DNA of 64,000 nucleotides from Thermotalea metallivorans (GTDB lineage Bacteria > Bacillota > Clostridia > Peptostreptococcales > Thermotaleaceae), in NCBI RefSeq assembly GCF_001562415.1, contig NZ_LOEE01000019.1, positions 62,001-126,000 on the forward strand. Reading direction: 5' to 3'. The first letter of the stretch is position 1. Each line of letters starts with the position of its first letter. The position numbers and the translations under genes were made by a program. Shown here piece by piece: positions 17,874 through 26,866 of the stretch. The notes beneath the pieces were generated by a model. The model worked only from the letters and a program-made list of their open reading frames with translations. It made no database searches and was not told where the DNA came from.

Positions 17874-18857
17874 TTATTTCATTCTTATGGTCTTTTTTGG
17901 ACATTTCACTTCGCATGCACCACAGCCGATGCATTTTTCTTCAATCACAGTATGAACCTGTTTGAGTTCACCTTGAATTGCATCCACAGGGCACTGCTTT
18001 TTGCATATGGTACAACCTACACAGTTTTCTGCGATAATCTCTGCTTTTCTTCTCTTTTCAAAATTTGCATAAATTGCCTTTGTGGGGCATTTTTCTGCAC
18101 AGATCATGCAATTCGTACATTTTTCATAATTAATTTTTGCAAGATTATTTGAAAATTCCATGGCGTCAAAGGGACATGCTTTTACACAGATTTGACATGC
18201 TATGCAGCCCACGTTGCACTTCTGGCGCACCACTTTGCCCGGCTCTTCATTATTGCAGTCCACAACTACCTCCTGTTCGAAGGGAACAAAATGAATCACC
18301 TGTTTCGGGCAGACTTCAATACACTTTCCACAAGCAGTACATCTTTCCGGTATGATGCTTGCTATTCTTCCATCGGTAATTTCAATGGCATCAAATTGGC
18401 AAGCATTTACACATGTGCCCAAGCCCAAACATCCATAGGCACAGCTTTTGCTTCCACCTGAAATCATAGCAGCCGCTTTGCAATCCTGAATTCCGAAATA
18501 ATCAAATTTTTCTTTGCAATTCTTCGTATCGCCTTTACAGATGACTCTGGCTACCTTTCTGACGGCATCTCCTGCCTCAACACCCATAATTTCAGCAATA
18601 TTTTTTGCACAATCGGGCCCCCCTACAGGACAGCCATTTACAGGAGCATTTCCTGCAACCACTGCATTCGCAAATCCATCACATCCTGGGTATCCACAGC
18701 CGCCACAGTTTGCGCCGGGCAAAACATCTCTGATGGCAATGACCCTTGGGTCTACTTCTACTGCAAACTTTTGCGAAGCATAAGCCAATCCGGCTCCAAA
18801 CAGCAGCCCCATCCCCCCTAAACTGACAACGGGTAGAAGTATCGTATTTATATCCAT
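17874..18857 (-). CDS. rnfB: RnfB, iron-sulfur subunit of the Rnf complex
   Basis: Receives electrons from reduced ferredoxin. An N-terminal hydrophobic anchor (about residues 5-25) is followed by the CGGCGYPGC Fe-S domain, then one variant and five canonical ferredoxin-type motifs (for example CTACGKCIEVCP, CIACQICVKACP, CIGCGACEVKCP). Proteobacterial RnfB has two such clusters; the extra ones are typical of clostridial Rnf. The ATG at 18857 is nine bases from GGGAGGG. Last gene of rnfCDGEAB. Confidence 0.96.
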   Translation of the reverse strand: MDINTILLPVVSLGGMGLLFGAGLAYASQKFAVEVDPRVIAIRDVLPGANCGGCGYPGCDGFANAVVAGNAPVNGCPVGGPDCAKNIAEIMGVEAGDAVRKVARVICKGDTKNCKEKFDYFGIQDCKAAAMISGGSKSCAYGCLGLGTCVNACQFDAIEITDGRIASIIPERCTACGKCIEVCPKQVIHFVPFEQEVVVDCNNEEPGKVVRQKCNVGCIACQICVKACPFDAMEFSNNLAKINYEKCTNCMICAEKCPTKAIYANFEKRRKAEIIAENCVGCTICKKQCPVDAIQGELKQVHTVIEEKCIGCGACEVKCPKKTIRMK

Positions 18858-18875
18858 CCTAATTTTCCCTCCCAT

Positions 18876-19457
18876 CTAAACCAGTCCGGTAAATCCTAAA
18901 AATGCGATAGACATTAAACTTGCTGTAATCAGTGCGATAGGGAATCCTTTAAAAACCTCCGGCACATCTGCAATTGCCAATCTTTCCCGAATACCGGCAA
19001 ACAACACGATGGCCAATGTAAATCCGACGGCAGCGGCAATAGCATTGACAACAGTTTCAATTAAATTGTACTGAAATTGAATATTCAGCAATGTCAGACC
19101 CAATACCGCACAGTTTGTTGTAATTAATGGCAAGTACACACCCAATGCTTGATAAAGGGTAGGACTGACCTTTTGTATCACCATCTCTACAAATTGAACC
19201 AGCGCCGCAATTACCAGGATAAAGGCAATGGTCTGCAAATAGCCCAACCCCAAAGGATCTAATATGAATACCTGTACAAGATAAGTGATGATAGATGCCA
19301 AGGTCATAACAAAGGTAACAGCCATTCCCATGCCCATGGCCGTTTCAACCTGCTTTGAAACACCCAAAAATGGACAAATCCCCAAGAATCTTGACAATAC
19401 AAAGTTATTTACCAAAATACCGCTCACGAGTATTACAAATAGTCCTCCTATCGACAT
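18876..19457 (-). CDS. rnfA: RnfA, membrane subunit
   Basis: Six membrane segments; with RnfE it forms the core that holds a membrane-embedded Fe-S centre. [16 protein letters not shown] with its conserved Cys, and TNCAVLG in the second half. GGGAGGG site before the ATG. Confidence 0.96.
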   Translation of the reverse strand: MSIGGLFVILVSGILVNNFVLSRFLGICPFLGVSKQVETAMGMGMAVTFVMTLASIITYLVQVFILDPLGLGYLQTIAFILVIAALVQFVEMVIQKVSPTLYQALGVYLPLITTNCAVLGLTLLNIQFQYNLIETVVNAIAAAVGFTLAIVLFAGIRERLAIADVPEVFKGFPIALITASLMSIAFLGFTGLV

Positions 19458-19471
19458 TCATCTATCCCTCC

Positions 19472-20080
19472 CTAGAATTGATTTGCTTTCCTTGATACAA
19501 TCCAATTGTACAATGCCAGCAATAAACCTAAAGCTAAAAATGCGCCCGGTGGAAGGATCATGATCAATGCAGGCTGATAGGCAGTACCAAGTACAAGCTT
19601 TCCGAATACAGAACCTGCGCCAAGGATTTCTCTAACTGCACCTAAAATTGTCAAAGAAATCGTAAAACCTAATCCCATTCCAATTCCATCCACAGCCGAT
19701 TGAACCACTGAATTCTTCGAAGCAAAGGCTTCAGCTCTTGCCAAAATAATACAATTCACTACAATAAGGGGTATAAAAAGGCCCAAAGCTCTATCTAATG
19801 CAGGGACAAAGGCCTTCATCATAAGTCCCACCACTGTAACAAAAGTGGCAATAACCACGATAAACGCAGGTATGCGTATTTTGTTGGGTATAAATTTCTT
19901 AAGAAGGGCAATTACTACATTGGAACCTATCAATACGGCCATAGTTGCCAAACCCATACCAATGCCGTTGATTGCTGAAGTTGTTACGGCAAGGGTTGGA
20001 CACATCCCAAGCAACTGTATAAAAGTCGGGTTTTCATGTAGAATACCCCGCATAAAAGTATTTCCTAACTTCAATTCCAT
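19472..20080 (-). CDS. rnfE: RnfE, membrane subunit
   Basis: Paralogue of RnfA with six membrane segments, ENPTFIQLLGMCPTLAVTTS and VNCIILARAEAFAS with the conserved Cys residues. The ATG at 20080 is very close to GGGGG; an internal TTG two codons on has better spacing, so the exact start is uncertain. Confidence 0.95.
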   Translation of the reverse strand: MELKLGNTFMRGILHENPTFIQLLGMCPTLAVTTSAINGIGMGLATMAVLIGSNVVIALLKKFIPNKIRIPAFIVVIATFVTVVGLMMKAFVPALDRALGLFIPLIVVNCIILARAEAFASKNSVVQSAVDGIGMGLGFTISLTILGAVREILGAGSVFGKLVLGTAYQPALIMILPPGAFLALGLLLALYNWIVSRKANQF

Positions 20081-20092
20081 CACCCCCACAAT

Positions 20093-20656
20093 TTATTTCA
20101 ACTTCTCATGAAATAGCTGTATTGCCATGTTCACACCTGAAGTAACTGCTTTAGACGTAATTGTTGCTCCGGATATCGCCATAATTTCATTTTCCTTCGG
20201 TGTGCCGGATTTAATCACCTGAAGCTGTCCTTCAGCTTTTTTTCCGTTGTATTGACCCTTGAAAGCATCTTCTGCAGCTTTTGCGCCTAAACCCGGGGTT
20301 TCTGTATGATTTCCAACACTCACGCCACTGACAATACCCTCCGCTGTAATGCCAATCATCACCTCAATAGGCCCGCCATATCCGCTGGGATTTGTTTTAA
20401 TTGTATACCCTACCACTTGTCCATCTTTCATCCCTTTATAGACTTCCAAAACATTACTGTATCCTTGAAACTGATCCTTCGGCACCTCTGCAAAATCCTT
20501 GGCCTCAGGCAATACACTTTGTCTGGCGGCAATATTGGCTTGGAGAATCTGGTTTGCAATCGGCTCCTTCGTGATTTCATTGGTCCATCCTAAAACAGAT
20601 GCTGCTATAGCTGTAATAATCAGCAAAATCAATCCTAATTTCACTACCTCTTGCAT
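20093..20656 (-). CDS. rnfG: RnfG, covalent-FMN subunit
   Basis: One membrane helix and an extracytoplasmic FMN-binding domain ending in SGATITS, where ApbE attaches FMN to Thr. 187 residues. AGGAGGTG site. The ApbE at 2077 is the only candidate transferase in the window. Confidence 0.96.
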   Translation of the reverse strand: MQEVVKLGLILLIITAIAASVLGWTNEITKEPIANQILQANIAARQSVLPEAKDFAEVPKDQFQGYSNVLEVYKGMKDGQVVGYTIKTNPSGYGGPIEVMIGITAEGIVSGVSVGNHTETPGLGAKAAEDAFKGQYNGKKAEGQLQVIKSGTPKENEIMAISGATITSKAVTSGVNMAIQLFHEKLK

Positions 20657-20657
20657 G

Positions 20658-21599
20658 TTATTTCACCTCCCCAAACACTCTCGGGCTTGTATACTTATCA
20701 ATCAGTGGCGCAGCCACATTCATTAACAGTATAGAATAGGAAACTCCTTCCGGATATCCGCCATAGAGCCGGATCACACTGGTAATGATACCGCAACCCA
20801 ATGCATAGATTATCTGTCCCTTTGGCGTTACCGGTGAAGAAGCATAGTCTGTAGCCATATAAATTGCACCAAGCATCAGTCCTCCCGCCAATACCTGATA
20901 CATCATGTAGTGCAGGTCGAAGCCACCCAATGCAAAGGTAATCACCGCCACAGTGGCAATATAGATCACAGGAATCCGAGGAGTAATCACACCCCTGTAA
21001 ACTAAATAAACTCCTCCCAGAATCAATAGAATAGCCGAAGTCTCACCAATACATCCTCCAACATTCCCTATGAGCAAATCAAACAAGGATGGCAAAGGTT
21101 GTCCTGTCGCTTCCATTCCACCAACAATAGCCAAAGGAGTTGCTGTACTTACCGCATCTGCCCCGGGCTTTACCCAGTTGGTCATTTGCACCGGCCAAGA
21201 AGCCAGCAACATCGCACGGGCTGCCAAAGCAGGGTTCATAAAATTATGCCCTAACCCCCCAAAAGTATGTTTTACAATTGCAATAGCAAAAATCGAACCG
21301 ATCACCGGAAGCCACCATGGTGCCGTAGCAGGAATATTAAAAGCTAACAACAGGCCTGTAACAACGGCACTCCAGTCATGGATGGTAACAGGCTGCTTGC
21401 GGATTTTTTGAACGGCAGCCTCTGTAACCACTGCGGCAAGTACCGCCGCAAGAATCACTTTTACTGCTCCCATCCTAAAAAAATATATCCCTGCCAATGT
21501 TGCCGGAAGTAATGCAATCACCACATCTCTCATGATGCGGCTAATAGATTCATCTGCCCGTAAATGGGGAGATGAAGATACAATCAATCTGTTCTGCAT
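20658..21599 (-). CDS. rnfD: RnfD, covalent-FMN membrane subunit
   Basis: About nine membrane segments, homologous to NqrB, with the flavinylation motif VSTATPLA near residue 155 and GHNFMNPALAARA upstream. One base separates it from rnfG. Confidence 0.96.
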   Translation of the reverse strand: MQNRLIVSSSPHLRADESISRIMRDVVIALLPATLAGIYFFRMGAVKVILAAVLAAVVTEAAVQKIRKQPVTIHDWSAVVTGLLLAFNIPATAPWWLPVIGSIFAIAIVKHTFGGLGHNFMNPALAARAMLLASWPVQMTNWVKPGADAVSTATPLAIVGGMEATGQPLPSLFDLLIGNVGGCIGETSAILLILGGVYLVYRGVITPRIPVIYIATVAVITFALGGFDLHYMMYQVLAGGLMLGAIYMATDYASSPVTPKGQIIYALGCGIITSVIRLYGGYPEGVSYSILLMNVAAPLIDKYTSPRVFGEVK

Positions 21600-21614
21600 A
21601 TGAATTCCCTCCCA

Positions 21615-22937
21615 CTACTTCGTCTTTCTTTTCTTAGCGATAATTTCACGCTTCGATACTCTAATTGACTGTAGTAATGGCCTCTTGGAAGGACATATAA
21701 ATGAACAAGAACCACACTCAATACAGTCAAGGGCATTGTATTTTTCTGCTGTTTCATGCATATTTTGCAACGCATATGCGCTAATATATAAAGGTTGCAA
21801 AAATGCCGGGCAGATTTCAACGCATTTTCCACATCGGATACACGGCTTAGGTTCAGGCAGTCGTGCTTCTTCCGGTGTCAAAACTAAAATGCCAGAAGTA
21901 CCCTTCACCACTGGAATCTCATCTGTATATTGAGCTAATCCCATCATAGGTCCGCCCATGATGATTTTTCCAGGATTTCCATTATATCCACCGCATTGTT
22001 CAATAATTTCTTTGAAGGAAGTACCGATTTTCACCAACAAATTTTTCGGTTCCTTTACTCCCTTTCCGGTAATGGTGGCTATCCTTTCGATCAATGGCAT
22101 TCCCGTTTTGATTGCAGTGGCTATGGCTGCCGCTGTTCCTACATTGTTTACCACTACCCCTACATCCATTGGCAAACCGCCGGATGGAACTTCTTTTTTT
22201 GTACATGCATAGATCAGCTGCTTTTCTGCTCCTTGAGGATATTTTGTATGAAGTCCTACTACTTCAATGCCTTTCTCTTTCTCTACAGCTTTCTTCATGT
22301 TTTCTATGGCATCGGGCTTATTGTCTTCTATGCCAATATAAGCCTTCGACACATTGAGTACTTTCATCATTGCTTTCAAGCCGTATACAATATCTCCGGG
22401 ATTTTCCAGCATCAATCGGTGGTCAGCCGTTAAATAGGGCTCACATTCAGCACCGTTTAAAATAACGGTTTCAATCTTCTTCTCCGGTGGCGGTGAAAGT
22501 TTTACATGGGTAGGGAATGCAGCACCACCCATCCCCACAATACCTGCCTCCTTTATAATGTCCAAAATTTCTTTTCCTGATAAACTTCCAATGTCACCTT
22601 TTGGGACAACGTTTTCGTGAACTGTATTCAATCCATCGGATTCAATCACTACACAAGTTGTCTCCCCCGTAGGTGTAAGCAGACGTGTTACCTGTTTTAC
22701 CTCGCCCGACACGCTGCTGTGCACAGGCACAGATACAAACCCAGTTGCCTCGCCAATTTTTTGTCCTACCTTTACCTTATCTCCAACTTTTACGATCGGT
22801 TCACATGGTGCCCCTATGTGCTGTTGAAGAGGTATTGTAACAATTTGCGGTTCCTTGGCTTTTTCTACTTTTAGCCTTGCTGTTGCTTCCTTAAAATGCG
22901 GCGGATGAACTCCACCCCTAAAGGATAAGAAACCCAT
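21615..22937 (-). CDS. rnfC: RnfC, NADH-binding subunit
   Basis: Cytoplasmic subunit that reduces NAD with electrons passed through the complex, while Na+ or H+ is exported. FMN/NADH-binding region around GMGGAAFPTHVKLSPP, then two [4Fe-4S] motifs, CIRCGKCVEICP and CIECGSCSFICP, near the C-terminus. First gene of rnfCDGEAB; GAGGGGTG site. Confidence 0.96.
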   Translation of the reverse strand: MGFLSFRGGVHPPHFKEATARLKVEKAKEPQIVTIPLQQHIGAPCEPIVKVGDKVKVGQKIGEATGFVSVPVHSSVSGEVKQVTRLLTPTGETTCVVIESDGLNTVHENVVPKGDIGSLSGKEILDIIKEAGIVGMGGAAFPTHVKLSPPPEKKIETVILNGAECEPYLTADHRLMLENPGDIVYGLKAMMKVLNVSKAYIGIEDNKPDAIENMKKAVEKEKGIEVVGLHTKYPQGAEKQLIYACTKKEVPSGGLPMDVGVVVNNVGTAAAIATAIKTGMPLIERIATITGKGVKEPKNLLVKIGTSFKEIIEQCGGYNGNPGKIIMGGPMMGLAQYTDEIPVVKGTSGILVLTPEEARLPEPKPCIRCGKCVEICPAFLQPLYISAYALQNMHETAEKYNALDCIECGSCSFICPSKRPLLQSIRVSKREIIAKKRKTK

Positions 22938-22973
22938 TGATTTTCACCCCTCATTTTAAAATAAATTATGAAA

Positions 22974-23167
22974 ATAGATTTGCAACTTTAAAGTTAACTT
23001 TATTTGAAAGGTTATATTTTTTGAATAGCTGCCAGTCGCCAGTTGCCAATCACCAGTCATCTGCGCTGGTATCTGACAGTTGCCCTGTCAACAAAGCATT
23101 GGATGCACAAAAAAGATTATCGCCATCAAAGGCATAAATCAAACTTTAGCATGGCATACCTATGACC
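22974..23167. repeat. dispersed intergenic repeat, copy 2 (upstream of rnfC)
   Basis: Matches 7750-7886 in ordered blocks (ATAGATTTGCAACTTTAA, GTCGCCAGTTGCC, CAACAAAGCATT, ATCAAACTTTAGCAT) with an extra 50 bases near its left end. Ends with GGCATACCTATGAC, similar to the short tail near 1047. Confidence 0.65.
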
Positions 23168-23286
23168 TTTCACAAAAATAAAAAATCAATGATTTCAACA
23201 AATTATAGAAGTTCTATAATTTTTTTTAATTTCCTTCATTGTTAAATAACTAACTAATTTTCACAACACTTCTATGGGATAAACTG

Positions 23287-23299
23287 TATACAGTATACT
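23287..23299. promoter_or_regulatory. palindromic operator candidate upstream of rnfC
   Basis: GTATACAGTATAC is a perfect palindrome about its central base. On the minus strand a TTTACA lies just before it and GTTTAT just after, so it could sit between -35 and -10 of a promoter for rnfC, 350 bases from the start codon. Confidence 0.35.
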
Positions 23300-23497
23300 T
23301 GTAAAAACACATAAAAACTAACTTCCCCTTATATCTGCTAAAAATCTTCCCATCAAAATTTCCTATCTTTTAAATATTATAATAATATCATATCGCGTAC
23401 CGCGAATCCTGTCAATAAATGAAGATAAATGTAAAATATATACAAATCTTATGAGAAAATTGACTTTCTAGATGGCAGTCGCTGTCTATCGAGAATT

Positions 23498-24046
23498 TTA
23501 TTGATCTTTTTTGATCGCTGCCAAGCCTTCTTGAATATAATTTTTCACCCAATCCAGCACCTCCCACTGGCTAAGGGGTACCTGCCCTAGGATTTTACGG
23601 ATCTCTCTTGTATCAAATACAAACTCTTTATGATCAAGAACATGTTTATAAAGGTAATCCACCTGATCTTGGGCTATAATCAAACTAACCATCGTCTCTG
23701 CCATATTCCCCAAAGGCGCTCTGTCAATGTGGCTTCTCTCAAAGGCAGCTTCAATCGTTGTCCCTACATTCAATTCAGATTCAATGGCAAAACATCCGTT
23801 GCACCTCTCTGCTGCTGCCTTAAACAAAGAAATGCCCAGGCCTACCTTTCGAGTTTTCCGGGTAGTTACAAAGGGGTCTGTCACCTTTTTCAAAAACTCT
23901 TTATCCATACCCCTACCATTATCCATAATCTTGATGATAAGTACATCGTCCTTTGTTCGTTCCTCAATGTAAATTTCAACAAATGTTGCCTCAGCGGCAA
24001 TACTATTTTGTACAATGTCCAATACATGAAGGGATAATTCTCTCAT
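23498..24046 (-). CDS. GHKL ATPase/kinase-like protein
   Basis: The first 110 residues form a HATPase_c domain: DIVQNSIAAEAT (N box), DNGRGM (G1), GLGISLFKAAAERCNG (G2) and GTTIEAAF. There is no His phospho-acceptor domain or sensor, so it is a stand-alone ATPase. The last 70 residues match nothing I recognise. Last gene of an operon running from dinB. In other Clostridia such proteins lie beside [FeFe] hydrogenase genes with PHP and DRTGG neighbours. GGAGGC site. Confidence 0.85.
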   Translation of the reverse strand: MRELSLHVLDIVQNSIAAEATFVEIYIEERTKDDVLIIKIMDNGRGMDKEFLKKVTDPFVTTRKTRKVGLGISLFKAAAERCNGCFAIESELNVGTTIEAAFERSHIDRAPLGNMAETMVSLIIAQDQVDYLYKHVLDHKEFVFDTREIRKILGQVPLSQWEVLDWVKNYIQEGLAAIKKDQ

Positions 24047-24050
24047 AGAT

Positions 24051-24776
24051 CTATGCCTCCAAAGGATTCTTTTTTAATACAGTCAATATGGCCTCTATGC
24101 TTTTTTCCTGCACCTCAATAAAATTTTCTCTTTCTAATATATCCCACAAATAATGGGCATCGGAATTTCTGATGAGTCTGTACTGCTTCAAATATTCATA
24201 TTTTGCCAAAAGGGAAGCAACATCTGCTTTTTTTGATATCTCCAGCGTAGCAATGGGCATATCCGGTGGTATAAAACCCAAGTTTGCTATTATGCTATAA
24301 GCACCTTTGTCCACGTGGGCCGGAACAGCAACCCCGTGGAGACGGTCTAATTCCTTTATAACCTCCTTTATCGTGATATTTGCCGAGGTAATCAATCGTC
24401 TTATATTTTCCCTCACCATCTGATCCCTGCTGTCATAAACCATCTGTCTTCCAAATAACTCCGGCAGATTATTTTCTTTCCCCAGTCTTTCATAAACGAT
24501 TTCCTGAAAAGCATAGGCTGAAGACAAATCTTGAAATAAGCACAATAGATGGACTTCTTCTTTCGTCTGAATTTCCATTCCGGGAATCACCACAATACCC
24601 CTGTTTTGTGCGGCCTCTATGCAAGCCTCACAATTTTCCACACTGTTATGATCGGTAATAGCTATGGCATCCAAACCCTTTAACAAACACATATTGATGA
24701 TATTGTTAGGCGTCATATCTTCATCTCCACAGGGAGACAAAGCAGAATGAATATGAAGATCTACGGCGATTTTCAT
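24051..24776 (-). CDS. PHP-domain phosphoesterase
   Basis: Metal-dependent phosphoesterase fold: HIHSALSPCGD, ITDHNSVEN, GMEIQTKEEVHLL, PAHVDKGAYS and SDAHYLWD supply the expected His, Asp and Glu ligands. The 241 residues make a complete stand-alone domain. Substrate unknown; relatives hydrolyse small phosphorylated molecules. Its ribosome site is poor and it starts two bases after the DRTGG gene, so translational coupling is likely. Confidence 0.88.
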   Translation of the reverse strand: MKIAVDLHIHSALSPCGDEDMTPNNIINMCLLKGLDAIAITDHNSVENCEACIEAAQNRGIVVIPGMEIQTKEEVHLLCLFQDLSSAYAFQEIVYERLGKENNLPELFGRQMVYDSRDQMVRENIRRLITSANITIKEVIKELDRLHGVAVPAHVDKGAYSIIANLGFIPPDMPIATLEISKKADVASLLAKYEYLKQYRLIRNSDAHYLWDILERENFIEVQEKSIEAILTVLKKNPLEA

Positions 24777-24777
24777 A

Positions 24778-25113
24778 CTAGCGAAGTCCCAACTCGTACA
24801 TCTTGCAAAATATTTTATAGCTGTCCAGTGGTGTACTCAAGATGATCACATTTTCTTCCATAGCCTTTTCTACTGTTTCCTGCTCTACAGCAATACTCTC
24901 AGGAATAATGATACAGCTTAAATCCAAAAGGGATGCCACCGCAACAATATTGGTGTGGGTCTGGACCGTAATCCACGCATCATGTTGTTTGCCGTGGGAC
25001 ATTACCCAACTTAATAAATCACAGCAGTATAGCCCTTTTATCTCTCGGTCTATCAGCTTTTCCCCGGAAACCACTGTGAATTCATGCTGATCAATTAAAT
25101 CTTTGATTATCAT
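24778..25113 (-). CDS. DRTGG-domain protein
   Basis: A 111-residue single DRTGG domain (PF07085), with LIDREIKGLYCCDLLSWVM and the hydrophobic core strands IIIPESI. DRTGG domains occur with CBS domains and phosphotransacetylase and are thought to bind a nucleotide or small ligand. The ATG at 25113 is ten bases from AAGGAGG; the ATG at 25122 is too close. A second DRTGG gene follows at 25641, so the operon has a diverged pair. Confidence 0.8.
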   Translation of the reverse strand: MIIKDLIDQHEFTVVSGEKLIDREIKGLYCCDLLSWVMSHGKQHDAWITVQTHTNIVAVASLLDLSCIIIPESIAVEQETVEKAMEENVIILSTPLDSYKIFCKMYELGLR

Positions 25114-25198
25114 ATCATCCATACCTCCTTAAAAATAAACGGGTGTTTTTTTGATTTTCCTCATCTTGGTTTTTACAATGCTTGTGATACTAATTCTG

Positions 25199-25639
25199 TC
25201 AGTTCATATAGATCACCATGGTTACAGTAGTAGAATCACCTTTTTTTGAGTCAATATAAAACTCATCGCTGCACTTTTTCATATTGGGCAAACCCATACC
25301 TGCTCCAAAACCCAGTTCCCGCACTTTATGGGAAGCTGTTGAATATCCCTCTTTCATGGCCAATTCAATATTTTCTATGCCCGGTCCAGCGTCCTTGGCA
25401 ATGATTTGAATACAATCGGGATAAATGTATAGGGTGATTTTTCCGCCTTCTGAATGGATAACGATATTGATTTCCGCTTCATAAGTAGCAATGGCAACCC
25501 TGCGAATAATTTGGGCATCAATGCCTAACTGTCGAAGGACTTTTTTAATATTGCTAGAAGCTTCTCCCGCCCTTGCAAAATCATCCTTTAAAACCTCATA
25601 CTCCAGTTTTAGGCTCTCCGATCTTTCTTTCTTTTCCAT
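25199..25639 (-). CDS. RsbW/RsbT-like serine kinase (anti-sigma type HATPase)
   Basis: A small HATPase of the anti-sigma factor class: YEAEINIVIHSEGG (N box), DAGPGI (G1) and GFGAGMGLPNMKKC (G2). Such proteins phosphorylate a partner STAS protein or bind a sigma factor. No STAS or sigma gene adjoins it; its partners may be the DRTGG proteins, which is inference. GAGGTG site before the ATG at 25639. Confidence 0.85.
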   Translation of the reverse strand: MEKKERSESLKLEYEVLKDDFARAGEASSNIKKVLRQLGIDAQIIRRVAIATYEAEINIVIHSEGGKITLYIYPDCIQIIAKDAGPGIENIELAMKEGYSTASHKVRELGFGAGMGLPNMKKCSDEFYIDSKKGDSTTVTMVIYMN

Positions 25640-25640
25640 T

Positions 25641-26003
25641 TCATTTCTTCACCTCGCTTATGGGAACACCTGGAAGTCCGTTTCTGTGTAAAATGCCACA
25701 AGCTGTATAGAGGATATGTTTCGTAGTCATTAAAACCATATTGTTTTCCCTGGCCATTCTAATTACCTCTTCATCCGGCTTCTTTCCTCGTACAAACAGA
25801 ATTGCATGAATATCTAACATTTCCGCTGTACGAATCACCTGTGGATTTGTCAAACCCGTCAGCAATAACGTCTTTCCTTTGATGAAGGCCAATACATCAC
25901 TCATCAGATCACATCCGAAAGCAGCCTCCACCTCATCTTCCAGGAAACATTGCCCCGTCAAACATTCTGCATCTACCAGTGCCGCAATCTCTTTCAGTTT
26001 CAA
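25641..26003 (-). CDS. DRTGG-domain protein, second copy
   Basis: Start is a TTG at 26003, six bases from GGAGGG; the longer open frame overlaps the upstream gene and is not used. The domain shows CLTGQCFLEDEVEAAFGCDLMSDVLAF region features and ILFVRGKKPDEEVI. Distinct in sequence from the copy at 24778, so not a recent duplication. One base separates its stop side from the HATPase start upstream. Confidence 0.78.
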   Translation of the reverse strand: MKLKEIAALVDAECLTGQCFLEDEVEAAFGCDLMSDVLAFIKGKTLLLTGLTNPQVIRTAEMLDIHAILFVRGKKPDEEVIRMARENNMVLMTTKHILYTACGILHRNGLPGVPISEVKK

Positions 26004-26016
26004 TAGAATCCCTCCA

Positions 26017-26865
26017 CTAATACGTATTGCTCGTCGCAAAGACAAAATATTCATACAATCCCCGATTTAAAGAATTTTGCAATTGTACCGCCTGACCGTC
26101 TTGCTGCATCTCCTCCAAAGTGGACAGAGTTGCATCAATTGTTTTCAGGAATCCTGCTGTAATTTTTTCCATGCTTTTGGATGGAGTAATTTTGTTTATT
26201 TCTTCCTTTATACTTTTTAATTCAAGTACATTTTCCTTAATCAAGGGATTAATCTGTTCCTTTGATCCCTTAAATTCTTTGATGCTCGTTGACAGTTTAT
26301 CAAACACATGAATCAATCTTTTATTTTGTTGTTGCAGCACCAGCACATATTTTACATCTTCCTTTGTGTATTTTACTGCACGAACAGGTATATTCATCCT
26401 AGCTACATAGGCATCGGGATAATGAATTCTTATGGATTGGATTGCTTGATCGGCACCTTCCCTGTCCAATAAAGCGGCCGCAATCACCTTGTAGCCGTCC
26501 TGCTCATGAATGTATCCCTCCATTCCTTTGTTTTTCAACTCCTTTAGCAATGTCTGTGCATTTTCTATAGCAGTAAATTTGCCAACCTGCACACAATAGA
26601 GATCTAATCCTTGCAGCTCAAATGTATTTGCGAAAGCTTCTTGACTTATTTGACCTGTAGGGATGGCCTCCCCTTTTTCTTCATCTTTTTTCACTGACTG
26701 AAGAGATGGCCCACCCTCAGGCGGCTGTGAAATTTCCTTGGATTGCAAATTGGGCATAATATAAAATTTTGTTGCTATATATCCCAAATAAATCGATAGA
26801 CTTGGCAGCACAATGGCAAATATCATCAAAAAACCTATTTTTCTTTTTCTATATTCTTGTCTCAT
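26017..26865 (-). CDS. SPOR-domain membrane protein
   Basis: An N-terminal membrane helix (about residues 8-30), a linker, and a SPOR domain (about 85-165: YCVQVGKFTAIENAQTLLKELKNK region) that binds denuded glycan strands. The C-terminal third is helical and unassigned. Start chosen at ATG 26865, which is preceded by AAGGA and follows the dinB stop by one base; a 16-codon longer frame overlapping dinB is less likely. Confidence 0.85.
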   Translation of the reverse strand: MRQEYRKRKIGFLMIFAIVLPSLSIYLGYIATKFYIMPNLQSKEISQPPEGGPSLQSVKKDEEKGEAIPTGQISQEAFANTFELQGLDLYCVQVGKFTAIENAQTLLKELKNKGMEGYIHEQDGYKVIAAALLDREGADQAIQSIRIHYPDAYVARMNIPVRAVKYTKEDVKYVLVLQQQNKRLIHVFDKLSTSIKEFKGSKEQINPLIKENVLELKSIKEEINKITPSKSMEKITAGFLKTIDATLSTLEEMQQDGQAVQLQNSLNRGLYEYFVFATSNTY

Positions 26866-26866
26866 T

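Larger units (their letters stand above)
22938..23497. other. long intergenic region upstream of rnfC
   Basis: Holds the second copy of the dispersed repeat (22974-23167), a 13-base palindrome (23287-23299) and AT-rich sequence. No convincing gene. Confidence 0.6.
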
